A DNA stretch of 64,000 nt from Kaistia sp. 32K (GCF_016629525.1 NZ_AP024269.1:2790001-2854000); one strand, 5' to 3'. Counted from the first letter of the stretch, positions 33,461 through 42,531 are shown. Numbers and translations: made by a program. The notes: generated from the letters alone by a model not told the origin.

Positions 33461-33591
33461 AGCTGGGACCCAGCCAACGCGCCCCCCGCTGTTCGACTAC
33501 AGCGCCGCCGACGAAGGCCCCGCCCTGAGGCGCAGCAACTCAGGCTCCCTCATTCAGGACCAGATGGACAGCCGAAGGAGCGCTCACTGCT

Positions 33592-33617
33592 AGAGAGCGC
33601 CAATTGGGGCGCTCTCT
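33592..33617. terminator. Bidirectional terminator between GNAT and SDR genes
   Basis: Perfect 10-bp stem AGAGAGCGCC/GGCGCTCTCT with a 6-nt loop, lying between convergent genes. Confidence 0.7.
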
Positions 33618-33647
33618 TCGCACGCCGATTACGTGCCTCAACCTGTC

Positions 33648-34433
33648 TCACACGCTGGCGATCAGGCCGCCATCCACGCGGATGACCGAGCCCGTCAGAT
33701 AGGAGGAGCGGCTGCTCGCCATGAAGGCCACGACATCCGCATATTCCTGCGGATCGCCGTAGCGACCGAGGGGAATCGAACTCGTGCTGGCTGCGGCAAC
33801 TTCCTCGATGGACTTGCCTTCGCGCTCCGCCTTTTGCGCATCGAGGAACGTGATGCGCTGCGTCGCGACGCGGCCTGGCAGGATGACGTTGACCGTCACG
33901 CCATCCTTGCCCACCTCGCCGGCAAGGGTCTTCGACCAACCCAGCAGCGACATCCGCAGCGAGTTGGAAAGGCCCAGATTGGCGATGGGAGCAATGACGC
34001 CCGACGAGGTCGACGTGATGATGCGACCCCACTTGTTTTCCCGCATCTTCGGCAGCACGGCGTCTGTGATCGCGATGACCGACAGGACCATGCTGTCGAA
34101 GTATTTCCGCCAGTTCTCCACGCTTTGGCCGGAAACCAGCGTGGGCGGCGGGCCGCCGGTGATGTTTACAAGCACATCAACCGATCCCAACTTCGTTTCT
34201 ATCTCGGCAAGATTGGGGGCTATTTTCGCGAGATCGGCGAGATCCCATTCGATGGCTGCGGCCGATCCACCCTTGGCGCGAATGTCGGCTGCCGTCTTCT
34301 CGGCGGCATCCAGGTTGATGTCCGCGACGGCAATCCGCGCACCTTCTTCCGCCAGCGTTTTTGCGATCGCGCCGCCAAGGCCGCCACCGGCACCAAGCAC
34401 GAGGGCAGTCTTGCCACCCAATCCCAGATCCAT
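33648..34433 (-). CDS. Divergent SDR family protein (Tyr-x3-Lys replaced)
   Basis: 261 aa with a normal SDR frame: VLGAGGGLGGAIAKTLAEEG cofactor motif, LVNITGGPP and a terminal TGSVIRVDGG. After S144 (TSTSSG) the catalytic position reads NLGLSNSLRMSLLGWSK, so S156 and R160 occupy the Tyr and Lys places. This belongs to a divergent SDR subgroup that keeps the fold but lacks the standard catalytic Tyr. It follows the RraA-like gene by 121 bp on the same strand, presumably one operon. Confidence 0.88.
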   Translation of the reverse strand: MDLGLGGKTALVLGAGGGLGGAIAKTLAEEGARIAVADINLDAAEKTAADIRAKGGSAAAIEWDLADLAKIAPNLAEIETKLGSVDVLVNITGGPPPTLVSGQSVENWRKYFDSMVLSVIAITDAVLPKMRENKWGRIITSTSSGVIAPIANLGLSNSLRMSLLGWSKTLAGEVGKDGVTVNVILPGRVATQRITFLDAQKAEREGKSIEEVAAASTSSIPLGRYGDPQEYADVVAFMASSRSSYLTGSVIRVDGGLIASV

Positions 34434-34554
34434 AACAGACTCCCAATTTTGTGGTTTTTTGCTCGGCATCTGGCCGGGCGCAGGCCGGTGCCCCCTCGTG
34501 CGCACGATCGGTTCGGCCTTGATCGATCGTGCTTTCTGTGGCGAGGGGCGCCCT

Positions 34555-35256
34555 CTAGCGGTTTCGGGTCGCGGAGGCTCTAAACCGCTCGCGCACGGCC
34601 TCATCCGGCGGATAGATGTCTGTCAGCCGAGCACCGCTGAGGACCTGTTCCCGAACCCAGAGATCCAGCCTCTCCTCGTCAGGGCCCGATGCAGCGATCT
34701 GCTCCGCATAGCGAGGCGGCACAACAACGGCGCCGTCACCGTCGGCAACGATGTAATCGCCGGGAAAGACAGCAACACCACCGCACGATATGGGTCTCTG
34801 CCAGTCTACAAAGGTCAGTCCGCTCGTCGAGGGAGATGAAGACACTCCATTGGACCACACCGGGAATCCGATTTCCTCAATGGCATCGCGATCCCGGATC
34901 GCTCCATCGGTCACCAAACCCGAAACACCGATCACCTTCATCCGGGCGCACAGTATATCGCCGAACGAGCCCGCATGTGTAACGCCCCCGGTATCCGCAA
35001 CCGCGATACAGCCCGCAGGCATGTCCTCAACAGCGGCCCGGGTTGAAATTGGCGCGCTCCAGATGCTTTCCGTCGCCAGATCTTCCCGCGCCGGAACGAA
35101 CCGCAGCGTAAAAGCAGCACCAACTTGACGCTCCTGGCCCGGACGCAGCGGCGAGGCGCGCCGTATCCAGACATTCTTGAGCCCCTTCTGGAACAAAAAC
35201 GTAGTAATTGTCGCAGTCGAGACCTGCTTCAGGGCCTGGACAATATTTATGGACAT
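34555..35256 (-). CDS. RraA/HMG aldolase family protein
   Basis: 233 aa. The RraA-like fold includes 4-hydroxy-4-methyl-2-oxoglutarate and oxaloacetate lyases as well as the RNase E regulator RraA. Diagnostic stretch CIAVADTGGVTHAGSFGDILCARMKVIGVSGLVTDGAIRD (in pieces) gives the G-D-x-L-x-A and the G-x-V-x-D-G-x-x-R-D motifs with Arg and Asp of the lyase active site. The RNA-regulator role is unlikely with this context; a pyruvate-releasing aldolase in a catabolic operon is more likely. Confidence 0.85.
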   Translation of the reverse strand: MSINIVQALKQVSTATITTFLFQKGLKNVWIRRASPLRPGQERQVGAAFTLRFVPAREDLATESIWSAPISTRAAVEDMPAGCIAVADTGGVTHAGSFGDILCARMKVIGVSGLVTDGAIRDRDAIEEIGFPVWSNGVSSSPSTSGLTFVDWQRPISCGGVAVFPGDYIVADGDGAVVVPPRYAEQIAASGPDEERLDLWVREQVLSGARLTDIYPPDEAVRERFRASATRNR

Positions 35257-35856
35257 TTAGTCGCCTATTCTGAATGTAGTTCTTGTCTACGGCATGCGCG
35301 CTGGATGTAGTGACAAGAGGAACTTCGCAACGGCCTGTTCAACAGCAATTCGGGCAAGAAGCTTTCTGCGGATGCAGGGTTCGTCCTTTTCCGGAGCGGC
35401 GCTTCCGGCGCTCTCATGAGGTCCCAGGCGCATACATTCGGCAGAATGCCTCCCTTTTGATCAGGGCAGCGTAAGAGGCTTTGGCGGCCCCTTCTTAGTA
35501 AAAGGCGTCGCTAATTAGTCCCAATCCGCCCACAGGAGGGCGCTGCTGGACCGCATCGGATCTGCCCGAGGCACCCGTGGCAATGTGGGGCCGCTATAGG
35601 GCGCGAGGGCCTTGCTCGACACCCCGAGGACCATGCCTGGGCCCTCCATCTGGATCAGAAGCCCACGCTGCGGACGAGCAAAGCGATTTTGGCGGCCCGC
35701 GCCGGCTCCCCTCTACGGGCGACCTTGGTTGTCGACCGATCGCGGTCAAACGTCAGCAGGAACCCCTCCCCTGGCCTCGCGCTGCTCGGCAGCTCCGATG
35801 ATCAGCCGTCCAGGAAGCGCCCCCTGGCACAAAAACGTCTACCGTCGGATCGGGTA
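35257..35856. other. 600-bp stretch without a supported gene
   Basis: Between the RraA-like gene and the LysR gene. Short open frames exist here but none shows a conserved motif or a good start, so no gene is called. Base composition is slightly lower in GC near 35257-35300 and 35480-35520. Confidence 0.5.
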
Positions 35857-36759
35857 TCAGGCTTCGGTCTTGAAGTAGTTCACGATGAACTCGAGCAGGG
35901 CCTGGGTCGCTCTGGTCATGGATCGGTTCTTCGCGAACGACAGCACCACGGGCTGGGGCGGCACCGAATCCAGAATGGGAATGCAGACAAGCGGCGCCCC
36001 ATCGTAGCTGATGTCACCGACGGGCCGCGTGACGGAAATGGCGACGCCAAGTCCGTGGGCGACCATTCCCCGCAACATCTCCAGATTGGCCGCGTACCGC
36101 GTGACGCGGGGCACGCGCCCGGTCCGCGTAAACAGGGACAGCTGGTACTGCTTGCTCTCCGGCCAGTCGATCAGGATGTAGTCTTCGTCGACGATGTCGC
36201 CCAGACTGACGCCGGGCCGCCCCGAAAGCCTATGGCCCTTCGGAAGCAGGACAAAGGGCGAGACATGCCAGAGGGTGATCGACGACACGTCCTCCCACAT
36301 GCCGGTATCGTATGTGATCGCTAGATTCAGATCATTATTGAGCAAGGACTGATGCAGCTCAGGCTGATCTTTCAAGTAATACTGAACGTCGAGTTTGGGA
36401 AATTCCAACGTCAGCCGGCGCATCAGCGCCGGGAGATAGTAGGAAGCGATCGGGTCGAAGCAGCCTAGCGATACCCTCCCCGCGACGAAACGCGGGTCGA
36501 CGCCCAAAGACTGCTCGAGGTCCTGGGCCTGGTCGAGCAGCTTAAGGGCCTGCTCGAAGACGATCTTTCCCTCGGCCGTCAGGCGAATCCCGTGCCGGTT
36601 GTGGCGCGTTACCAATGCCGCGCCGAACAGGTCTTCCAGGTGGCTGATAGCCGCCGAAATCGAAGGCTGGGAAATGCTGAGCCTTCTGGCCGCGGCACTG
36701 ACGCTGCCAATGTTGGCCGCCGTCACGAAGTAAGTGAGCTGTGTCAGGCTGAAGCGCAA
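35857..36759 (-). CDS. LysR family transcriptional regulator
   Basis: 300 aa. N-terminal winged HTH residues about 1-60 (LTQLTYFVTAANIGSVSAAARRLSISQPSISAAISHLEDLFG). The C-terminal periplasmic-binding-like effector domain follows from about 90: GRVSLGCFDPIASYYLPALMRRL, LNLAITYDTG, and GMVAHGLGVAI. Transcribed away from the degenerate STAND gene and the catabolic island starting at 36977, whose promoter it likely controls. Effector unknown. Confidence 0.93.
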   Translation of the reverse strand: MRFSLTQLTYFVTAANIGSVSAAARRLSISQPSISAAISHLEDLFGAALVTRHNRHGIRLTAEGKIVFEQALKLLDQAQDLEQSLGVDPRFVAGRVSLGCFDPIASYYLPALMRRLTLEFPKLDVQYYLKDQPELHQSLLNNDLNLAITYDTGMWEDVSSITLWHVSPFVLLPKGHRLSGRPGVSLGDIVDEDYILIDWPESKQYQLSLFTRTGRVPRVTRYAANLEMLRGMVAHGLGVAISVTRPVGDISYDGAPLVCIPILDSVPPQPVVLSFAKNRSMTRATQALLEFIVNYFKTEA

Positions 36760-36856
36760 TTTCCCGAACCTCGATCATCCGTGCCCGCGAATCCCGGCGG
36801 CGAGAACGCGGCCTCTGCCTAATGGCCTTTCCGCCGGAGGAAGGCGGCGCTCCGTC

Positions 36857-36902
36857 CCACATATCAGAAAAACGGATATGTGGCCTATGCAAATAATATT
36901 AT
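36857..36902. promoter_or_regulatory. Inverted repeat and AT palindrome in LysR divergent promoter
   Basis: Perfect 9-bp inverted repeat CCACATATC (36857-36865) and GATATGTGG (36875-36883) with 9-bp spacer, followed by the palindrome ATAATATTAT (36893-36902). Size and spacing suit a LysR site, and the AT palindrome may overlap a -10 element of the rightward operon. Confidence 0.6.
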
Positions 36903-36976
36903 CGCTGATGACTCCGCGCCGGCTACATTCAGCCCAACAGCTTCCGAACTTCACTTCCATCAGGATTTTGACGCGC

Positions 36977-39139
36977 ATGTGCAGCCGATGCTTGGACAAC
37001 GATATCTCGTTTCTCGGTCCTGACTTTCCGACGTTTTTCCGGAATCCGCTCCATCATGGCCAAAACGGGCTGCTGCTCATCGACACCAGGCAATCTGGCG
37101 AAACGACCTTCGATCGAGTGTTCGCAAGCTCCATAGAGGGCGGGCAGCTGCGCTATTTCGTCGTTGAAGGTTTCCCGGGCGAGCCGTTTGGGCCTTGGCG
37201 GGCCTTGGTCGGCGGCTTGTCGGCCGACGTGGCCGGTCTCGGCGACACCGAACGTCGCGTGCTCGGCAATTTCGTGAACGGCCGGGACTTGAGCCTGCCC
37301 CTGCTCAACGCCCATCATGCGCGCTACCGGACCTTCGACGCCGTCCGCCAGCTCCTTGACCATGCCTCCAAAGCCAGGCCGCTGGCCATCCTGTTTCACC
37401 GGCTGGACCTGAGCGATGAAGCGTCGCTTCAGCTCCTGAGTTTCCTCTCCCCGTTCCTCGCAGACATGCGGGTATTCGTGGCGGCGACGGTCGATGCCGG
37501 AGACGAGGCCTCGCTGGCCCGCATCAAGGGCTCGTTCCCCCGGGCCTCCGTCAACGCAGTCGCCAGCCCCGGCGGGGAGCAGGCTGAAACGAGTCCGTTC
37601 AAGCTGACGCTGCCGACTGTCGAGGCGCTCCCCGTCGCCTCGGATGCCTCGTCCGACACGGCTTCGGCCGGCCAGTGGGCCGATGCCGCGACATGGGCAA
37701 AGAGCATCGGCGCCGCGGAATTCGTGGCCAGGTATCTGAGCAGATGTCTGGAACTCGCCGCGGACGCGGACCAGCAATGGGACATCCTGATCGAGCTGAT
37801 CAAGAGCCACGCGGAAAACAACCGCAGCGAAGACGCCGAACGCTACCTCGCCTTGTGGCTCGAGCACGACAAGACCGGACGATTGGATCCCGGTCCGCTT
37901 TCCGAAATCGCCCTAGCCTTCTGTGATGCAGGGCTGAGCCGGACGCAGCTTTCCCCGCTCCTCGAGCGGCTTGCGGGATCGAGCGACGGGATTGCCTGGG
38001 CAAGGGGCGAGCTGCTCGAAGCTCCTGAGATCGCCAGCATTGCCAGCGGACGCGTGACCCAAGGGCGCTGGCTCGGCGCGAACCAGAAGGCCACGCGCAT
38101 CGCCAGAGAGCTTGGAACGGAGGAGGATTTCGCGCGCACCCTCTATGTCTACGATTGGTGGTCCAAGGCAGATCTGGACGCCATGCTGACGGCATCCGAG
38201 GGTTGGCAAAGCCTTTCCGGACGCTCCAGGGCTCTGTCGGTCGCGGCGGAAACGCTGATGTACCGGTATGGAGGCTTTGCGCGCGCCTGCGAGCTGCTCG
38301 AGGAACAGGCCCGCATGCACAGGCAGACGGGCTGGATCGAGGAGCAGGCCAAGTCGCTGGTGCGCCTCTCCATGGCGCTTCTTGCCAATGGCGAACTGGA
38401 TCGTGCCGACGAGACGCGCGTCAAGGCGCGGGAGACGGTGTGGCGCCTGGGGCCGGAATACCTGATCTACGAGCATGCCGGCACCAAGAGCGGCGGCGAT
38501 CTCTACCCCGAGATTTCAATGGAATCGAACTTCGCATGGTATCGCGAGGGCGATTGGCTCGCGGTCGCGGAACATTGGGCCATGGCCGTCGCCATGCATG
38601 AAGGCGCCGGCAGCCCCGTGCATATCGTGGAAGCCGCGATGACCGCGCAGGCCTATGCGCGGCTCGGTCGCTTCGACGATGCTCGCGTGTATCTAGACGA
38701 GCTGATGGCCATCCTCCCGCTGCTCCAGCCGCGCGACTGGGCGTTCAACGGCGCGGTCGGCCGAGCCACTCACGCCATCTGGGACATGCTCGACGTGAAG
38801 TACGCTTCGGCGTTCCTCGCATTCACCGAGGCTCTGCTCGCCGATGGCGTCGGTGACTGGACCAATACGTCGCTCGAACTCAGCGCCGCCCGGATGGCAG
38901 CCCTCCTGGGGAAACCCGAGCTTGCGACTGAATACTTCTCGAAGGCACGACAGGGCCTCAACGAGGACCAGGCACCGCAACGCGGTATCGTCGACTTCGA
39001 CGAGGCGATTGCCCTCCGTCTGGCCGGAGACACCGGCTCGGAGCGACGGCAGGCGCTGCTCGCATCTGCCATCGACTGTTTCACCGCCAATCGCATGACC
39101 GGATGGCACGAGAGAGCGGAACGAGAGGCAAGGATCTAG
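36977..39139 (+). CDS. Degenerate STAND/AAA-ATPase with TPR-like repeats
   Basis: 720 aa from ATG 36977 (other in-frame starts 36878 and 36908 are possible). The N-terminus lines up with AAA_16/STAND ATPases of LuxR-LAL regulators: FLGPDFPTFFRN, LLLIDTRQSGETT, EPFGPWRALV, RPLAILFHRLDLSDEASL. The P-loop reads D-TRQS-GET with Lys replaced by Glu42 and the first Gly by Asp36; Walker B acids are replaced by His141-Arg142. The rest (about 240-720) is helical with TPR-like units. No HTH at either end. Ends 3 bp before the epimerase gene, so it belongs to the island's first operon, possibly as a signalling scaffold or regulator. Confidence 0.75.
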   Translation: MCSRCLDNDISFLGPDFPTFFRNPLHHGQNGLLLIDTRQSGETTFDRVFASSIEGGQLRYFVVEGFPGEPFGPWRALVGGLSADVAGLGDTERRVLGNFVNGRDLSLPLLNAHHARYRTFDAVRQLLDHASKARPLAILFHRLDLSDEASLQLLSFLSPFLADMRVFVAATVDAGDEASLARIKGSFPRASVNAVASPGGEQAETSPFKLTLPTVEALPVASDASSDTASAGQWADAATWAKSIGAAEFVARYLSRCLELAADADQQWDILIELIKSHAENNRSEDAERYLALWLEHDKTGRLDPGPLSEIALAFCDAGLSRTQLSPLLERLAGSSDGIAWARGELLEAPEIASIASGRVTQGRWLGANQKATRIARELGTEEDFARTLYVYDWWSKADLDAMLTASEGWQSLSGRSRALSVAAETLMYRYGGFARACELLEEQARMHRQTGWIEEQAKSLVRLSMALLANGELDRADETRVKARETVWRLGPEYLIYEHAGTKSGGDLYPEISMESNFAWYREGDWLAVAEHWAMAVAMHEGAGSPVHIVEAAMTAQAYARLGRFDDARVYLDELMAILPLLQPRDWAFNGAVGRATHAIWDMLDVKYASAFLAFTEALLADGVGDWTNTSLELSAARMAALLGKPELATEYFSKARQGLNEDQAPQRGIVDFDEAIALRLAGDTGSERRQALLASAIDCFTANRMTGWHERAEREARI

Positions 39140-39142
39140 TCG

Positions 39143-40201
39143 ATGCCGGCCGCGTCCAACACCATGACAAATACCGTTCTGATCACCGGCGCCGCGGGCT
39201 TCATCGTGAGCAATGTCGCGAAGGAGTATCTCAGCGCGGCACCGGAAGCCCGGGTCATCGTCTTTGACAAATACAAGGGCGACGACCTGGCGCAGGAGCA
39301 CCTCCGGCCGTACGCGGATCGCGTCGAGCATGTCTTTGGCGATATCCGCGACAAGGCGCTGATGCGCGATGTGGTCCAAACCTATCGGCCGCAGGAGGTC
39401 ATCCACGCGGCGGCGATCACGCATCAGGCCCAACTGGAGCGGGACGACCCGAGCGTCTTCATCGACGTCAACATCAACGGGACCGTCTCGCTGCTGGAAG
39501 CCGTCAAAGCCGACAGCGGACTGCGCCGGTTCGTCTACGTCAGCACAGGCGGCGTGTATGGCGAGCCCTCCGAGCGCTCGCCTGCCGGGCCGCAGGGCGA
39601 AGAAGGCCCGTTCGACCCGCCGGAGCTCTATGCCGTCTCCAAATATACTAGCGAGCTCCTCGTCAGACGATACGGAAAGCTGTTCGGCTTCGAGACGCTA
39701 CGCGTCCGCTTCGCCGATGTCTTCGGGCCGATGGAACGGGCGACGGGCGCGCGCACGACCCTTTCGCTACCCTACGGCATGATGCGAGCGGTCCTGGAAG
39801 GAAGAACACTCAAGGTCTCGTCATCAGCGCTGGACGCGAAGATGGACATCATCAGCGCCGAGGAAATCGCCCTCGCCTTCACCAGGCTCCTGCTTCAGCC
39901 CGGCCTTCCCCATGATGTCTACAATATCGCCTCCGGGCAGCACCTCTCGATCCGGGACCTGCTGGAGGCCTTTCGCTCGGTGGAGCCCCGGTTCTCCTAC
40001 GTTGAGACCACGACGGCCGAGGCCGACGTCACGGCCGATCCGTCGCTGACCCGAGGTCGCTACAACGCCTACGACGTCAGCCGCATGCGAGATCTCGGCT
40101 GGCAGCCGCGTCCCCTGAAAGAGCAGCTGGAGCGATATCGGGATTGGGTCGCCCACGATCCGGTCAACCGCTGCCCGGCGACCTCGCCTGCCCGGTCCTG
40201 A
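39143..40201 (+). CDS. NAD-dependent epimerase/dehydratase family protein
   Basis: 352 aa extended SDR. Cofactor motif TGAAGFIVSNVAKEYL: the third Gly of GxxGxxG is Val22. Active-site elements: YVSTGGVYGEP, ELYAVSKYTSELLVRRYG (Y-x3-K) and FADVFGPMERATGARTT. The C-terminal half looks like a sugar-nucleotide or acid-sugar epimerase/dehydrogenase. The shift from Gly to Val at this position may weaken or alter NAD binding. Three bp after the STAND gene. Confidence 0.88.
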   Translation: MPAASNTMTNTVLITGAAGFIVSNVAKEYLSAAPEARVIVFDKYKGDDLAQEHLRPYADRVEHVFGDIRDKALMRDVVQTYRPQEVIHAAAITHQAQLERDDPSVFIDVNINGTVSLLEAVKADSGLRRFVYVSTGGVYGEPSERSPAGPQGEEGPFDPPELYAVSKYTSELLVRRYGKLFGFETLRVRFADVFGPMERATGARTTLSLPYGMMRAVLEGRTLKVSSSALDAKMDIISAEEIALAFTRLLLQPGLPHDVYNIASGQHLSIRDLLEAFRSVEPRFSYVETTTAEADVTADPSLTRGRYNAYDVSRMRDLGWQPRPLKEQLERYRDWVAHDPVNRCPATSPARS

Positions 40202-40255
40202 ACCGGGCCAGCGCCGCCATCCCATTCCGCCCAACGATCCTTGCGAGGAAAGCCA

Positions 40256-41173
40256 GTGTCAGCCCAGCCCTATCCCCGTGACCTCATCGGGTACGCAGAC
40301 CAACCGCCCCATGCCGCCTGGCCGGGCGGAGCGCGAATTGCCGTTCAGTTCGTGCTGAACGTGGAAGAAGGCGGCGAGCACTGCATTCTGCACGGCGACT
40401 CCCATTCGGAATCGCACCTGTCCGAGACGGCCGCCCTGCCGCTGGACGGCAGGCGCAACTTCATCGTCGAGTCCTTCTACGAATATGGTGCTCGGGCCGG
40501 GGTCTGGCGCATCCTGCGCCTGTTCGACAAATATCGCATGCCGTTCACCTGCTTCGCGGTCGGCATGGCCGTCCTGAGAACGCCGGATACCATCCGCGCG
40601 ATGCGCGACGCCGGGCATGAGATCGCCACGCACGGATGGCGCTGGATCAGCTACCAGGACGTGCCCGAGGCCGTGGAGCGCGATCACATCCGTCGGGCGA
40701 TCGCGGCCCATGAGGAGGTGCTTGGCGAGCGTCCGCTCGGGTTCTATGCGGGGCGCCTCAGCCCGAATTCGCGGCGTCTCAGCATCGAGGAAGGCTTTCT
40801 CTATGATGCCGATTCCTATGCTGACGATCTGCCGTACTGGAACCACGACTATGGTCGCCCGCATCTCGTGGTGCCCTACACGTCCGACACGTCGGACATG
40901 AAGTTCCAGACCGCGATCGGGACCTTCAGCGAGGGCGAGCAGTTCTTCACCTATCTGAAGGACAGCTTCGATTGCCTGTATGAAGAGGGGGCGGTCGCGC
41001 CGAAGATGATGTCGGTCGCGCTGCACAGCCGGATCATCGGTCGGCCCGGGCGTATCCGCTCGCTGGAGCGCTTCATGGCCTATATCGCCGAGAAGGAGGG
41101 CGTCTGGGTTCCCCGCCGGATCGATATCGCCCGCCATTGGATCGAATGCCACAAACCCGTCGTGTCGCTCTGA
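40256..41173 (+). CDS. PuuE-type polysaccharide deacetylase family hydrolase, first copy
   Basis: 305 aa from GTG 40256, with GAGGAAA at 40245-40251. Strong resemblance to the PuuE (cyclic amide hydrolase/allantoinase) branch: PRDLIGYADQPPHAAWPGGARIAVQFVLNVEEGGE in pieces, ESFYEYGARAGVWRILRLFD, AGHEIATHGWRWISYQDVPE, YAGRLSPNSRRL and LHSRIIGRPGR. Such enzymes open cyclic amides with a modified deacetylase site. It overlaps the amidohydrolase gene by one base (TGATG), so the two products likely act in one pathway. Confidence 0.9.
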   Translation: MSAQPYPRDLIGYADQPPHAAWPGGARIAVQFVLNVEEGGEHCILHGDSHSESHLSETAALPLDGRRNFIVESFYEYGARAGVWRILRLFDKYRMPFTCFAVGMAVLRTPDTIRAMRDAGHEIATHGWRWISYQDVPEAVERDHIRRAIAAHEEVLGERPLGFYAGRLSPNSRRLSIEEGFLYDADSYADDLPYWNHDYGRPHLVVPYTSDTSDMKFQTAIGTFSEGEQFFTYLKDSFDCLYEEGAVAPKMMSVALHSRIIGRPGRIRSLERFMAYIAEKEGVWVPRRIDIARHWIECHKPVVSL

Positions 41174-42531
41174 TGTTCGATGAAAACACGCCTCGCAAGG
41201 CCTTTCGCAACGGGACGGTGATCACGAGCGCGGGCCCGGTCCGGGCGGACGTGCTGGTCGAGGGCGACAAGATCCTGGACCTTGTCCAGGAGGGCGGGTT
41301 CGAAGGGGCCAAGGAGATCGACTGTCGGGGCAAGCTTCTGCTGCCCGGCCTGGTCGACGCCCATGTTCACTTTCGCGATCCGGGAATGACCGAGAAGGAG
41401 GACTTCGTCAGCGGAAGCACGGCGGCGATCGTCGGTGGCGTGACCACGGCTCTCATCATGCCCACGGACGAACCCTATACCGCGAGCGAGGAGGATTTCG
41501 CCGACAAGGTGGCGCTGGCCAGCCGGCGCCTGCGATGCGACATCGGCCTGCAGGTCGCCGTCCGGCATGATGCACAGTCGCTAAGGCCGATGCGCGACCG
41601 CGGCGCTGTCTCCTTCGAAGTGTTCACCGCGGATGTGCCGGATCCGTTTCTGCATGATGATCTGGCGAAGGTTCAACGCGCCCTGGAGCGGGTTGCGAAG
41701 GTCCATGCCGTCGCCGGCATCAGCCCGGGAGACCAGTCGCTCCTCGACAGCTGGAGCCAGCTCCCGCTGTCGCAGCGGATCGGATTTGAGGATTTCTGCC
41801 GATCGCGCCCCCCGACCGCCGAGGCCATGGGCATCGCCCGGGCCATGACGGCCGCCATCGCCACCGGCTGCGCCATCCACATCCGGCAGGTCAATTCGCG
41901 ACTCGGCGTCGAAGTCATCCGCAGGCTCAGGGATCTCTGCGACGTTTCCGTCGAAACCACGGTTCAATGCCTGCTCTTCGATCAGCACATCTACGAAACC
42001 AAGGGAGCCTTGGCCAAGGGATCGCCGCCGTTCCGAACCGCGGAGGACGTCGCCGCGCTCCGGGCCGCGGCCAAGGACGGCGTGATCGACATCGTCGCCA
42101 CCGACCACGCGCCGCACACGATTTCCGAGAAGGAAGCCGCGTATGAGACGTTCGCTGCCATACCCGGCGGCATGCCGGGGGTCCAGACGCTTCTGCCCGC
42201 CATGCTCAAGTTGGTCGAGGACGGTGTGCTTTCCCTGAGCGACGTGGTGCAGGTCTCGGCGGAACGTCCAGCGAAGCGCTTCGGCCTCGGCGGCCGCAAG
42301 GGCACGGTGGCAAAAGGCCATGACGCCGATATCCTCGTCGTCGACCCGGGGCGTTCGACACGCATTCGGAATGCCGACCAGATCAGCAAGGCCGGGTACA
42401 CCTTGTTCGACGGGATGGAAGTCCAGATGGCGCTCGAGCAGGTGTATCTGCGCGGCCAGCTCGCCGTTCAGAACGGTGAATACGCGCCCGGCTTCAGGGG
42501 GCAGGTTCTCGGGCCCGGCGCTTCAACGTAG
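41173..42531 (+). CDS. Allantoinase/dihydroorotase-like amidohydrolase with altered metal ligands
   Basis: 452 aa cyclic amidohydrolase; family members hydrolyse hydantoin, allantoin or dihydroorotate. Present: H64-x-H66 (DAHVHFRDPG), His178 (KVHAV), the LAKGSPPFR loop and Asp311 (ATDHAPH). Altered: the bridging carbamylated Lys position (GAVSFEVF) is Glu149, and the ligand His of the HVSS motif is Gln239 (HIRQVNS). It may bind one metal, or act on a different amide. Alignment was by eye against AllB-type sequences. One-base overlap with the upstream PuuE-type gene. Confidence 0.85.
   Translation: MFDENTPRKAFRNGTVITSAGPVRADVLVEGDKILDLVQEGGFEGAKEIDCRGKLLLPGLVDAHVHFRDPGMTEKEDFVSGSTAAIVGGVTTALIMPTDEPYTASEEDFADKVALASRRLRCDIGLQVAVRHDAQSLRPMRDRGAVSFEVFTADVPDPFLHDDLAKVQRALERVAKVHAVAGISPGDQSLLDSWSQLPLSQRIGFEDFCRSRPPTAEAMGIARAMTAAIATGCAIHIRQVNSRLGVEVIRRLRDLCDVSVETTVQCLLFDQHIYETKGALAKGSPPFRTAEDVAALRAAAKDGVIDIVATDHAPHTISEKEAAYETFAAIPGGMPGVQTLLPAMLKLVEDGVLSLSDVVQVSAERPAKRFGLGGRKGTVAKGHDADILVVDPGRSTRIRNADQISKAGYTLFDGMEVQMALEQVYLRGQLAVQNGEYAPGFRGQVLGPGAST

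Noticed and set aside
35577..35878. Two small open frames in the RraA-LysR gap
   Set aside because: No motif, poor start context and overlapping frames; treated as non-coding.
36734..36976. Upstream extension of the STAND-like gene to a GTG overlapping the LysR gene
   Set aside because: It would cross the inverted-repeat promoter and overlap the divergent gene; the first conserved residues start after ATG 36977.
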